From Seminavis robusta (Eukaryota > Bacillariophyta > Bacillariophyceae > Naviculales > Naviculaceae): a stretch of DNA of 64,000 nucleotides. Below are positions 23,540-33,661 of this stretch, piece after piece (within the stretch, counting starts at the first letter, position 1; every line of letters begins with the position of its first letter). The notes under the pieces were generated by a model, which was given only the letters and a program-made list of their open reading frames with translations, ran no database searches and was not told where the DNA came from. A program made the position numbers and the translations under genes. The DNA lies in the NCBI GenBank assembly GCA_903772945.1, contig CAICTM010000359.1:1-64000 (forward strand), given 5' to 3'.

Positions 23540-23830
23540 TTCCAGGAGTGAGCTCCGGACAAGGAAGCAAGCTCACGGGAGTGAGCCAGAAGCGAACTCA
23601 CAGGAGTGAGTGATCAACCGAAGGAAGCTAGCTCACAGGAGCCATCCGGAAGCAAGCTCACAGGAGTGAGCTGAAAGCAAAGCAAGCCCTCAGGAGTGAG
23701 CGAACGGCAAGACCTTGCGCTGCGCAACACAGCCAGCCATCGTATGACTGGAGATACACTATCCCAGTACTGATACGGAAAACAACTACTAAACGAAGAA
23801 GACTCACAGGAGTGGGAGCCAAGCTAGCTA
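23540..23830 (+). repeat. CACAGGAGTGAG-type motif cluster inside the LTR element
   Basis: The motif (A/T)CACAGGAGTGAG or close variants (CCAGGAGTGAG, CACGGGAGTGAG, CCTCAGGAGTGAG) occurs about eight times in 290 bp, at uneven spacing, often preceded by GGAAGCAAGCT. Single copies recur through the rest of the interior (about 25060, 25330, 25935) and directly before the 3' LTR (28181-28188). Confidence 0.75.
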
Positions 23831-26800
23831 GCTAGCTACCACGACGAGTCCAAGAAAACCAAGAAGGCTTCTGGTGAGACGAACCAGAGCCAAGGCTACT
23901 GTACTGTACCTAACCGTACGAAGCACAGCCTACAAGAGCGACACCAAGAGTGTCGACCGAAGAGTGCAACACCAGAGGTGTTACCACTGCAGACGAACGA
24001 GATAACAAATTCCAACAGGAATTACCACAGAGGTACTTCCGTGGGAGTTCCTCCAGCCTCACTATCAAGCCATCGAAACAGTGCCGATAAAGAAGAGGTG
24101 CAAACCTTTTTGCGGCACGAAACAAGCCAAATTACCAGGCCGATTACTCGACAACGACAGGTCCTACGGAAGGACTGTCATACACAGAAGTGGGCTACTA
24201 TACTGTCACTGACAGGCCCTGAAGAGTGCAAGTCCTCGAATGCAACAGGTATCAAGTTGCATCCATTGGCACAGTCAAGCAAAATTGAAAGGAAAACCAA
24301 ACGACAGCCGAAGCCATCGGACAAACAACGACCGAAGCTGCTGCCGCTCAGGCGACAGCTACTGGCGCCACTACGGTGACAACAAGAACAAGACAACCGA
24401 AGCGATCTAACGATCGTTACTACTGTCAACTGTTCGAGAAGAAGAACAAGAGCATCGGCAGACCGTGGAATTTTGAATTCCACCAGCAACAAGAGTAGTC
24501 AGTCAATGAACGAGCGACTGCTTGAACAAAGCGATTGCACGACTACTGCAACAAGAGCGACGCCAGCTTCTACTGCTACCCAGGCGCTACGGCGACAACA
24601 CGAAGAACAACACCTGCTACTACTAGCCAGTCGCTACCGCTACCACAACAACGACGACAGTACTGCCATTGTGTTGATCGTCGGCAACAAGAAGAGTGTC
24701 GGCAGTACCGCTGTCGGCAGAAGAAGACTTTGTTTTTATGAGGAAATCGCTGACAGCAACCATCAGTTCCACGGAACGGCGAAGAACAAGCCAAGCTGTT
24801 CAACGAATCTTCAATCAGACACAAAAAGGTATCTTTCGAGTATCTTTCCAGGAGTGTACGGAGTCAGATCAAGATCTCTCCGTACGGCACATCGGCAGTG
24901 TACACCAAGAGGATTCTACGGTGAATCCAAAGCACACCAAGCATGCTGTTACCAGTACCGACGAGCTACTGCATGGTACAGTATGCCATGCAAAATAGCT
25001 AGCTAGCTAGCCAACCAGCGCACGAGCTACTGAAGCAGTGCAGAGCTACAGGAACCACAGGAGTGCTTCCACCAGCATTGAATATTTTCTTTGGAGTGTG
25101 TATTGAGTCTACACTCAGCACCTCCTACTCCCCTTTCATGGAGTGTGTATTGTGGCATCCCAGCCACAGCACCTCCTACTACCTTCTTTGGAATGTGTAT
25201 TGTGAAACTAATCCACAGCACTTCCTCCACTGATTACAGGCAAACCTGAGGCAACAACAGCCTCTAGGTAGGCAACAACAGATACCATTACAAGACCATG
25301 CCCTTGCTATTTGATCACAGCAAGTGCACAGGAGTGTGAGGGTACCCAAATCCAAAACCTACAATCCTACAAACAAAATCATCATAACATCCGCCTTTAT
25401 AGGCAATGCCGCAACCATCAACGGCACTAATGGCCACAACAACACGGCCAACAACCATCAATGGCTACATCAACAGCCAGCATCGATGGCAACAACAGCC
25501 AACAACGGTATCTACCGCTACCAAACCGATTACAATGAATCGACCAAACCAAATTCGAATTGCATCTACAATAACGGCAACTGCAACAACAGCAGAACGA
25601 CAGTGAACGTTGAACCGAGTAGCTAGCTACAAGCCACTCAAGAGTTCACAAGACAAGGAACCAAGCCACAGGATGGCTGGAGCATTCAGAGTTTGACCCA
25701 CAAGCGGGAACCTGATCAATAGAAACAACAAGAGGGTGCACACCTCAGCTCCACTGCAACTACTGTACAGAGATTGCAACCAACCTAGTCTCACACCAAC
25801 AACAGAAGTACGTGAGTACATCAAATCAAGCCAACTATAGATACAACTACGGACAACTACAGTCCTGCCACAGCCAACTCACAGGATGTAAGAGCAGTGA
25901 CAGAACCACACTTGTCCTGCCACAGCCTCTCACAGGAGTGTAAGAGCAGTGGCATCACCAACCAAGGATCTACCGACACATCACCATCGAACCATCATCG
26001 ACCGTGACACGTCCAGGTCCAGTGGAGCCCATCCAGTTGGAGCATCCACAACTACTACCGAATACTTCCTTACAAGTATCCAAACTTCCAAGGCTTCCAG
26101 CCCCAACTCAAAGAACCATTGTGGCAAGGAACTTCCTCCTAGTTCCAGCTACTACAACAGTTCTCCCAAGTGTTGCTATAGCCTGACCTCCCAGTCTCAG
26201 CTACGGCAACACCAATGACGGTACCAAGTGTACAAGTGACGGCACCAGTCACCACAAGTGAGACACCGCAGTCACGAGTCTCACATGAGTATAAACACCA
26301 TGACAAGAGGAAACAATAACTCAACCATTTCCTCATTCCATCTTCAGACATCGAGACCATCCAAGAACTAGGTTCAGTCGAACCCAACAAGTCCGTGACT
26401 TCCAAGCTACATCATTTCCAGCTTCCATGCACCTTCCAATAGGGCATCACTTCCCACAAGTCTACGACTTCCAGAAGCTTCACCAGCTTCCATCTACGAA
26501 GGGCTTCCAGCCCATCAAGTGTCAATGTAGCCAGACTTCCCAGTCTGAGCCGCAGGTACACCAAGTGACGGTATCATCCGACACCAGTCTTCCAGGAGTG
26601 GCATCACTCTCAGTAGGAGTGCCAGCACAAAGACTTTTCCGATGATGACAATGTCCGTATTGTCTCGTCCCCACCGCTCAGCTTCTCGTTACCAAGCGGG
26701 ATGCCAAGCAACTACTTCCACGGTTTGTTTTGGACTCATTGCAAGCTAGTCGACACAACGACGTGAGACTTGGATTACAAAGCCTTTCCAAGGCAGGAGC

Positions 26801-28188
26801 CTGCTTACCCAAGCACAGATAGACACTTTGAGTGCTATCGATTCTTAGGAATCCTAGAGGATCCACCTCTAGCTCCATAGCAACCCCAAGGTGCATCCAA
26901 TGTCCAAACCAACCAAGCCAGCTTTGGCTACAACAAGTACAAGTCCTGCCACAGCTAGCTCACAGAAGTGTGCCAACAGTGACAGCAGGAGTGGTATTGA
27001 TAAAGTTGTACCCACCAAAAACCAAAGTCTCAAACCTTTTTCAACTTCCTTTGAATCTCCGATCGATCTATCCAAGTGACACACCAGATCGACTGACAAG
27101 AACGACATGCCAGATCGAATGACACGAAGCGATCGAATCACAAGCAGCGACAACGAGATCGATTCAGTTTGACTCTCGGATCGACTCAGAAGATCCATCA
27201 TGAGATTGCAAGTGCGACCAAGCAAAGCCTATCGAGCAAAGCCTATCAAGGCAGAGCAAGCTTACTCAAGCAAGGGTAGACACATCAGTGCTACCGGGAT
27301 ATCTTCTGCAGAGGATTCCCACAGTTCCACAGGAACAGTTCCACCATGGAACCAGCTCAAAGCAAGCAACAGTTCGACGGAACGCCACAAGTTGCCAGCA
27401 CCCATCTACAAGATGTGCAAACAAGGTCCACATCAAGCAAGTACACATTCATGTACCACAAGCAAGTCACAGCCATTCGATTCGAAGAAGAGGAGGCCGT
27501 GATGAAGGAAGAAGTTTCCCCACCTGGGAAGAAGAGGATCCATTCCTCTGGAAAAGACAACAGCAGACATCCAACACTTCTTGGACATCCAACAAGAAGA
27601 GACAGCTCACGTTCCATTCCAATGACAACAAGCTGACTCCAGATAGCTACCAGCTATTGCACAGACTCATGCTCACTGTTTTCCAAATCCAGTATCAAGC
27701 CTGAATGGATTGATGTTTCCACACATCATTGGCGATTGAGACCATGGCATATCAATGTCCAGTTCAGTCTACACCGCCAGTCAGAGCACAGTTTGAGTCT
27801 ACGAGAATGCAGCCGGAACTTCCTAGTTTCCAGCTACAGCAATACCAAGTGACCGGAACTTCCCAGTCCACGGTCAACAAGTGATCGGAACTTCCCAGTT
27901 TCGAATACAGCAACATCAGGTGACGGCACCAACCGCCACGCAAGTCATACAGGAGTGGCAACACTACAGGAGTGGTAGCCACAGTGGCTTTTCATGACGA
28001 CACTGTCCACATGTCAACATTGACTGTACAGATTTGTCAGCATTGCTATGGATGACAAGCTTCTCGCCACCAAGCGGAATGCCGAGCACCTAGCAATTGG
28101 TCTCTCGACCAACAACGTTCCTTATGGAGCAACCACATTACATTAATTATTCGTTCCACGGTATCCTTTATGGAACCGTGCAGGAGTG

Positions 28189-28441
28189 TGTTGGAGTTGT
28201 ATTACAGACACCTCAATACAAATTAGTCGTTTATCCCAATCTAGTTATAGGGATATCTATATCTATTCTCTAGTTACATACATGGGGAGTTTAACTGATC
28301 TATATGGTCACCCCCTTCACTATATCTTTGAAGTTGAATCAATCCAGAAAACATGGAGAAAGATCACTTCTTGTTGGAAATAGCTTAACAGTAAAACAGT
28401 ATTTTACCTTTACTAAGCTAGAGTGTTACTAGCAACCAACA
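28189..28441 (+). repeat. 3' LTR
   Basis: 253 bp, TGTTGG...CCAACA; near-identical to 22916-23169. It is followed by the ATGGT target duplication. No clear polypurine tract precedes it; the adjoining bases are GTGCAGGAGTG after a short CACGGT/ACCGTG inverted repeat. Confidence 0.93.
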
Positions 28442-28446
28442 ATGGT
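28442..28446. repeat. Target site duplication, right (ATGGT)
   Basis: Matches 22911-22915 exactly. Confidence 0.9.
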
Positions 28447-28611
28447 AGTCTAGATCTTCTCTTGTGTTCCAATACGTACTCGGAGTGGGCCTGAGATCAG
28501 GGGTGGTGTGCTGGGCTACTGGGCTGGAGCATCGAGCAGAGCTCTGGAGCAACAGGACCTCTGTGGAAACGTCATTCGTGGCAAATTACTTAAGAGAGGA
28601 TACACCGAGGC

Positions 28612-28918
28612 TTAGGAGACGATCGAAATGATTTAGGAGACGAAAGCAATCGTCTCCTATATTTAGGAGACGATTCATTAGGAGACATTCCATTTAGGAG
28701 ACGATCGTTTCGAAATAGGAGACGATCCGAAAGATTTAGGAGACGATACCATACAGTTTACATGGTGTACTTAGGAGACGATCCGTTGAGAATAGGAGAC
28801 GATCCGTTGAAAATAGGAGACGATTTAAGATTTAAGAGACGATCGGTTTCGTCTCTTATTTTTAGGAGACGAAATCCATTAAATAGGAGACGATCAAAAG
28901 GATTTAGGAGACGATCGG
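28612..28918. repeat. AGGAGACGAT motif array
   Basis: Fourteen direct and two inverted copies of TTAGGAGACGAT or AATAGGAGACGAT in 307 bp, spaced roughly 15-30 bp apart by unlike AT-rich spacers. The spacing is irregular and spacers are short, so it is not a CRISPR array or a simple satellite. It lies between the LTR element and the pogo-like transposon, outside both. The same motif forms a palindrome at 44899-44915 (TCGTCTCCCGGAGACGA). Confidence 0.85.
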
Positions 28919-29007
28919 TAGCACGACTCGAGTTTCCACAGAGGTCCAGTGCTCTTGTTGCGGTTCACGCGTTCTACCGGTAGTCTTCCTGCTTCCTGGT
29001 ACTGGTA

Positions 29008-29030
29008 CAGGAATAACCAGTAATTTTTCC
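29008..29030 (+). repeat. Left terminal inverted repeat
   Basis: Starts CAGGAATAACCAGTAATT and ends TTTCC; the exact inverse of 32160-32182. Beyond the TA, the flanks CTGG and CCAG extend the symmetry but are taken as target sequence. Confidence 0.9.
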
Positions 29031-29314
29031 CTTTCCATGTAACGCATGCGAGGGCGCCTGCCACCACCGCAAAACTACCCCTCACAATTCTCTCCGAATC
29101 CACTTCATTCCCCTAGCACAATACTTTTCCATTGGGAAGTGATATGGCATCGAACAGAACAACTCGGGCACCTCCAGCCATGGCATGGGCAACATGCAAT
29201 AGATAGAATAAATTCGTTACTAGAGATAGAAGATAACAATCGTGGATCTTTACAGCTTACTCTTTCATTTTGCTTTCCGTACTTTTTCATTTTCGTTTCG
29301 TTGGATCCGCCACC

Positions 29315-31930
29315 ATGACAAAGAAACGGCGCCATGAAACACCACAAAAGACGAAGGTTGCTAGAGCTGCCGGCATCCTCAAGTTGGCAAAGAGATCTGA
29401 AGGAATGAATGTGAATATAGCAATGAAATTGGCTGGATTTGAGACTCCAGAAGCAAAGGATCCAAACCTCCGTCAAAAGGTCCGCCGTCGATCCAGCACC
29501 ATGAGGACCGAAGCTGAAGCAGCAAGAGCCGAGGATGAGCAACCATCAGCCAAACCACCACCACCTGTATTATCTGTGGAAGAAAGAGCCGCAGCAGAGA
29601 AGAATCTCAAGGAAAAACTTGCCAAAAAGAATAGATTGACTGGCCGACAAGCTGCAGCCGTTCGCAAACAAGAAAAGCAAGCACGGGATACGCACAATGC
29701 ATTCTACAAGGCGGCATCACTAGAGTGGAAGGAGGAGCTTCTCAGAGCAGAGGTGGAAGAATCTGCCGGTTTTATTTACGTTCCAAAATCTGCCGAGACG
29801 ATTGCAAAGGAATACAATGCGAAGCACGGAACCAAGCTTGTTGGGAAGACCATTCGCAACATGATCAAGCGTGGAGACGCAGGCAAGAGCCCCAAGCGCC
29901 GAGGTCCCAAGGGAAGAATTGATCCTGTCGGCTTCAAAGCAATGTGTGGCGCCGTGGAAACGTATGGGTCACTCTCTGATGATGTTGACAAGTCCAGACT
30001 CTCCAAACTCTTGAACGCATGCGTCAACAAGAAGGAAGGACTTGGCAAACGGCAAGGGCGATGGCTACTTGAACGAATGGAGAAAGAGATTGGGGATGTC
30101 CTTGATTGTGGCAAGCCCAACCACGTCGAGAAGAGAAGACTTGCTTGGGCTACTCACAGCAATATCAACCTTTGGTTTGATTCTCTCAAGGCTCACTTCG
30201 TTCACATTGGCGCTGCTACCGAGAACACTCATGATGTAGAAAACAATGGCGAGCTTACTTGGATTGACGAGACTCAAGGGAGAAGGATTGCCAATAGTGA
30301 TGAGTCTGGGCTCACACTTGATGATACCAAGAGCCAAAAGGGTGGACGTCCTCCAATGCAGTTCTACAACCCACGGCTGCAGGTTGAAGCAATCTATGCA
30401 GCGCACAAGAGCTCCTATCATTGTACTCTGTTGGCGGGAACCTTTGCCTCTGGAGAGAAGTTACCAGAGCACTTTCAGATTCCATCCGATGCCGAAAAGG
30501 AAGAAAACATCGTGGTCCCTGCCGAGTTCCTTGTTGATATTCTGGAGACAGAAGCTCAATATTTGCTGAACGATGGAGGAACCAAGAGAGTCTCTGCGAC
30601 CTACGGAGCAAATCAAAAAGGAGGGATGAACAAGGAGCAGTTTGGCAAGTGGACAAGAGGAAACTTTATTCCATTAATTGTTGAAGATACTGCGGATGTC
30701 CCAGGCAAGAGAGCCACTTTGCTTGTCGACGGCGGCCCTGGAAGAACAAACAAGGAGATGCTCATGGAGCTGCGGTCACTCGGCATCTATCTCTTCCCCT
30801 CTGGTCCACCCAACACTACTCACATCCTTCAAATCATGGATATGCTGTTTGGTTCATTCAAGATGCTCTTCTTTGACAACCTTCAGCTCCTTTGGGAGTA
30901 CCGACAGAACACGCCTGAAGCAAGAGATTCGATCACAAGAAATGATATTGGTCTCCTGTGTTATGGGAGTGCTCTCCGGCAACAAAAGGATCCATCCTTT
31001 CCTGTATTGCGCAACGCTGTGGAAGAAGCCTTCTCCATTGCTAAGACACAACATGCATGGGCGGACAAGCTTGGCGTCTATCCAAGGTTCTCTCGAGCTG
31101 CTCTGAATGATCCAAAAATCCAACATGAGTTGGTTGTCGACTCAGAAGGCAAAGCTGATGATTCTGTTGATCCAATGGCTTCCTACCTCCAAGAGCTCAA
31201 CCAACAGAATACCATGTGCTGCGATATTCTCAATAGCTTTGGTTACAATGGAGACTTGCTGAGAGCAAAGGCTCCTGAGTTCCAACAGAAGAAAAGAGCT
31301 GCGGTGGTGACTGCTCCACGAACAATGGAGCGACAGCTTGCATTGGAGGCAGCCGCAACCCAAGGTCAAGTCTTTAAGGTGACTGGTGGTGCAGCACTCA
31401 ATGATGATGACTTCCTGATTGCGGATGAGCGTGCAAGATTGAAGAAGGAAGTGGAAGCTCTTGAGAAGGAGAAGAAAGCTCATATGGCAGCGTGGAAGCG
31501 CCAACAGAAGGCTTTTGCTATTATCCACTCTGAGAAGCCAGAGAGTCGATACACCGGAGAGGATCTCAAGGATCTTATTGCTTGGAAGAGTGGAAAACCT
31601 TGCCCATCGAAACTGTCAAAGAAGGAAGATAGACAGAGTAGATGGCTTGAGCTGAAGGATGTTGCTGTCGATGCTGTTGAGTTGTGGCCAGAAAACAAAG
31701 AGCAACAACTTGTGGATTTGGTGACAAGAGTTGCCTCTAATATCACTCTGGAAGAGACTGAGTACGGACGCAACAAGGAAGTTGCCAAGGCCAAAGCGAC
31801 ATCCTGGTTCAAAGCCATGACAGCACAGGAGAAAGCGGAATTCCTCGCTGGCCTAGTGGACGTCTCTGAAGCCACTACAGAGGAGCCAACCGAGTCGGAC
31901 CGAGTGGAGGGCGATGGTGACATTGAGTGA
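29315..31930 (+). CDS. pogo-like DDE transposase
   Basis: 871 residues from the ATG at 29315, which lies in a GCCACCATG context. The N-terminus is basic, with a helix-turn-helix-like stretch (ARAAGILKLAKRSEGMNV). A second DNA-binding-like segment lies near residues 165-195 (TIAKEYNAKHGTKLVGKTIR). The DDE_1-type catalytic core shows Asp329 (NSDESGLTLDD), Asp472 (LLVDGGPGRTN) and Asp509 (PPNTTHILQIMDMLFGSFK), so the family's acidic triad is present with 36 residues between the last two. The C-terminal third is Lys/Glu-rich and may be coiled. The enzyme would cut at the terminal repeats and join the element to TA sites. The frame has no interruption and all key residues are present, so it may be active. 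Confidence 0.9.
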   Translation: MTKKRRHETPQKTKVARAAGILKLAKRSEGMNVNIAMKLAGFETPEAKDPNLRQKVRRRSSTMRTEAEAARAEDEQPSAKPPPPVLSVEERAAAEKNLKEKLAKKNRLTGRQAAAVRKQEKQARDTHNAFYKAASLEWKEELLRAEVEESAGFIYVPKSAETIAKEYNAKHGTKLVGKTIRNMIKRGDAGKSPKRRGPKGRIDPVGFKAMCGAVETYGSLSDDVDKSRLSKLLNACVNKKEGLGKRQGRWLLERMEKEIGDVLDCGKPNHVEKRRLAWATHSNINLWFDSLKAHFVHIGAATENTHDVENNGELTWIDETQGRRIANSDESGLTLDDTKSQKGGRPPMQFYNPRLQVEAIYAAHKSSYHCTLLAGTFASGEKLPEHFQIPSDAEKEENIVVPAEFLVDILETEAQYLLNDGGTKRVSATYGANQKGGMNKEQFGKWTRGNFIPLIVEDTADVPGKRATLLVDGGPGRTNKEMLMELRSLGIYLFPSGPPNTTHILQIMDMLFGSFKMLFFDNLQLLWEYRQNTPEARDSITRNDIGLLCYGSALRQQKDPSFPVLRNAVEEAFSIAKTQHAWADKLGVYPRFSRAALNDPKIQHELVVDSEGKADDSVDPMASYLQELNQQNTMCCDILNSFGYNGDLLRAKAPEFQQKKRAAVVTAPRTMERQLALEAAATQGQVFKVTGGAALNDDDFLIADERARLKKEVEALEKEKKAHMAAWKRQQKAFAIIHSEKPESRYTGEDLKDLIAWKSGKPCPSKLSKKEDRQSRWLELKDVAVDAVELWPENKEQQLVDLVTRVASNITLEETEYGRNKEVAKAKATSWFKAMTAQEKAEFLAGLVDVSEATTEEPTESDRVEGDGDIE

Positions 31931-32159
31931 CACTTTTCGGCCTCCAGAAAGAACCATCCGCATTGATGGTTATGGCCGCTTAGAGCTTGCTTCCACCATG
32001 GTGAGTGTGTCCTTTGCAGTGCTGCCGAACAATGATGTATTGCATGTTTGCTCATCCATTATCTGTTTAAATGGTTTCCAGCGGTTACAGGTGGCGCGCC
32101 ATGGCGCCAAACTGATTGTGGAGAATTATTTCAATCGTGACCTAACAATTTACTAGCAT

Positions 32160-32182
32160 GGAAAAATTACTGGTTATTCCTG
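32160..32182 (-). repeat. Right terminal inverted repeat
   Basis: The inverse of 29008-29030, with no mismatch over 23 bp; followed by TA. Confidence 0.9.
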
Positions 32183-32184
32183 TA

Positions 32185-33661
32185 CCAGGTACAGTACTAC
32201 TAGATTGAAGATTGGGGTTCCTTCTTTTATGGCCAGTTAAAATTCTGGGACGAACAGAGCAAAAAAGCAGTGTAAAATGACTTTCGTCTTGCTCGACAGT
32301 TCCACGGTGAACTATTAATAAGCATTAAAGACAATCCGATCTTGGATTATTTGTTTCGAGTTGAAAGAAGGAAAGGCCTACGGTAGGAATTCTGGAACTC
32401 CTGTGGCTCTTTTCTCTTCAGCTTCTTTCAGAGTTCGGCTGTTGGCTACTACGATTACAGTGTGCTGGTGTGCATTGTGCAACCGGTACGGTACGGTACG
32501 GTACATTGTCATGTAGACTATGATGCCGTCCAACACGAAGTCCTGGCATCCTCTTTCCAAAGTAGACTACTGTAAGTTGTCGTTTTGTCGTCACAAGATA
32601 GGAGGTCCACGTTTAGTAACGGTGAATGTTGCGGCCGGCTGCACGTAGAAATGTTTGATTGTTTGATTAGCTGTTTGATTTATTTGTTCGGTATGGGGTA
32701 TGGAGCTGTATGGGGTACCGGTATGGGGCTGTACCGGTACCGGTATGGGGTATGGGGGTACTAGTATCGCAAAGGTTTTTTTTTCGTGTATGATTTCATG
32801 CCCTCACGTGTGTAGCCTATGGCCTCGGGTGAGGTAGCTCAACACAAGCGACAGCTACTGCCTGCAGATAATGATTTGATGTCAATTGGTCTTTGAAGAG
32901 AAGAACAACGCAGTCAGGTAGATGTTGTCTCTGCATTGGCCAAGGTTGTGGCAACTTTGGATCTTGTTTGGCAACTTTAAAAAAAAAGAAGGTTGACTTT
33001 TTTTAGAGGAAAAATCAGATACTCTGCAACTCACCAGCAACTCTTCAACTCTGCGGCTCTCTACCCTGCTGGCTAGCTAGAGCTACATGTAGCTTGCAAG
33101 CTCCGAGATCTGCTCCTGCTCACAGCTTCCTACTCCGAGTGGTCCAGCTGTCCAGCTTGCCAGTGGGGCCCTTTTCATGATGATCCAGCGAACAGCGAAG
33201 CTTCCAATCTGCTTCCAAAGCTTCCAACAATGTCCTTGCTTCTCTGCTCTTTCTGACAATCCCTTTTTTGAAGCCCCAGCCAAACTGGTAAGACTTTATA
33301 TCCCTCTTGAGGCTTAAGGGGGCAGTCTTTTGACCACTATGGTACCGCTAGTGACACGTGGACCTGTGGCTTCCGCTACTGTCCCGCCCACACAAACCAC
33401 AAAACCGTCCTCCACCGAGTGACCTGTTTGGCTACCGTCCTAGAATTAATTCCAAAAAAGTAAGTTGTTTACAGTAGCCTGTGATTAGCCAAACACCACC
33501 TTGGAAAGGCTCACATCCTCATAGATCGAAGCCCTCTGCTACAGTGTAGTGTAACTGGGTCTCTTCGTTTCGCCACTGTGAGTTGTAGCTGAGTTTGTTG
33601 TGTCGCCAGTAAAACAGTTCGTTGTCTGCTTGGCCACCATCATCGTGTTGGTATCTCCGCC
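32185..33661. other. Gene-free spacer with GGTAC repeats
   Basis: About 1.5 kb. It contains (GGTAC)4 at 32485-32504, a tract of GGTATGGGG and ACCGGTACCGGTA units at 32690-32760, and a CTAGCTAG run near 33072. The last 300 bp probably hold the promoter and 5' leader of the Ser-rich gene at 33662. No coding region is supported. Confidence 0.5.

Larger units (their letters stand above)
22916..28441 (+). mobile_element. LTR retroelement, non-autonomous type (no pol seen)
   Basis: A 5.5-kb unit bounded by near-identical 254/253-bp direct repeats that begin TGTTGG and end CCAACA, with a 5-bp target duplication (ATGGT). The LTRs differ only in about five short length differences and no base substitution was seen, so the insertion looks young. 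The 5-kb interior has no recognisable reverse transcriptase, integrase or protease; it is rich in short motifs (CACAGGAGTG) and Thr/Pro/Ser/Gln-coding fragments. This fits a large retrotransposon derivative (LARD-like) that depends on another element's enzymes. Orientation is taken as plus because a candidate primer-binding site directly follows the left LTR. Copia versus Gypsy ancestry cannot be set without pol. Confidence 0.88.
29008..32182 (+). mobile_element. pogo-like (Tc1/mariner superfamily) DNA transposon, whole-looking
   Basis: A 3175-bp element with 23-bp perfect terminal inverted repeats starting CAGGAATAACCAGTAATT, flanked by TA on both sides (29006-29007, 32183-32184). The TA duplication and CAG start are those of pogo/Tigger elements. 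It carries one uninterrupted transposase gene, with about 307 bp upstream and 252 bp downstream. Flanks read CTGG-TA and TA-CCAG, so the insertion site was the palindrome CTGGTACCAG. Matching ends and an open gene suggest recent movement. Confidence 0.9.

Noticed and set aside
28612-28918. CRISPR-like array
   Set aside because: Repeats are only about 11 bp, spacers vary in length and are AT-rich filler, some copies are inverted, and the genome is eukaryotic.
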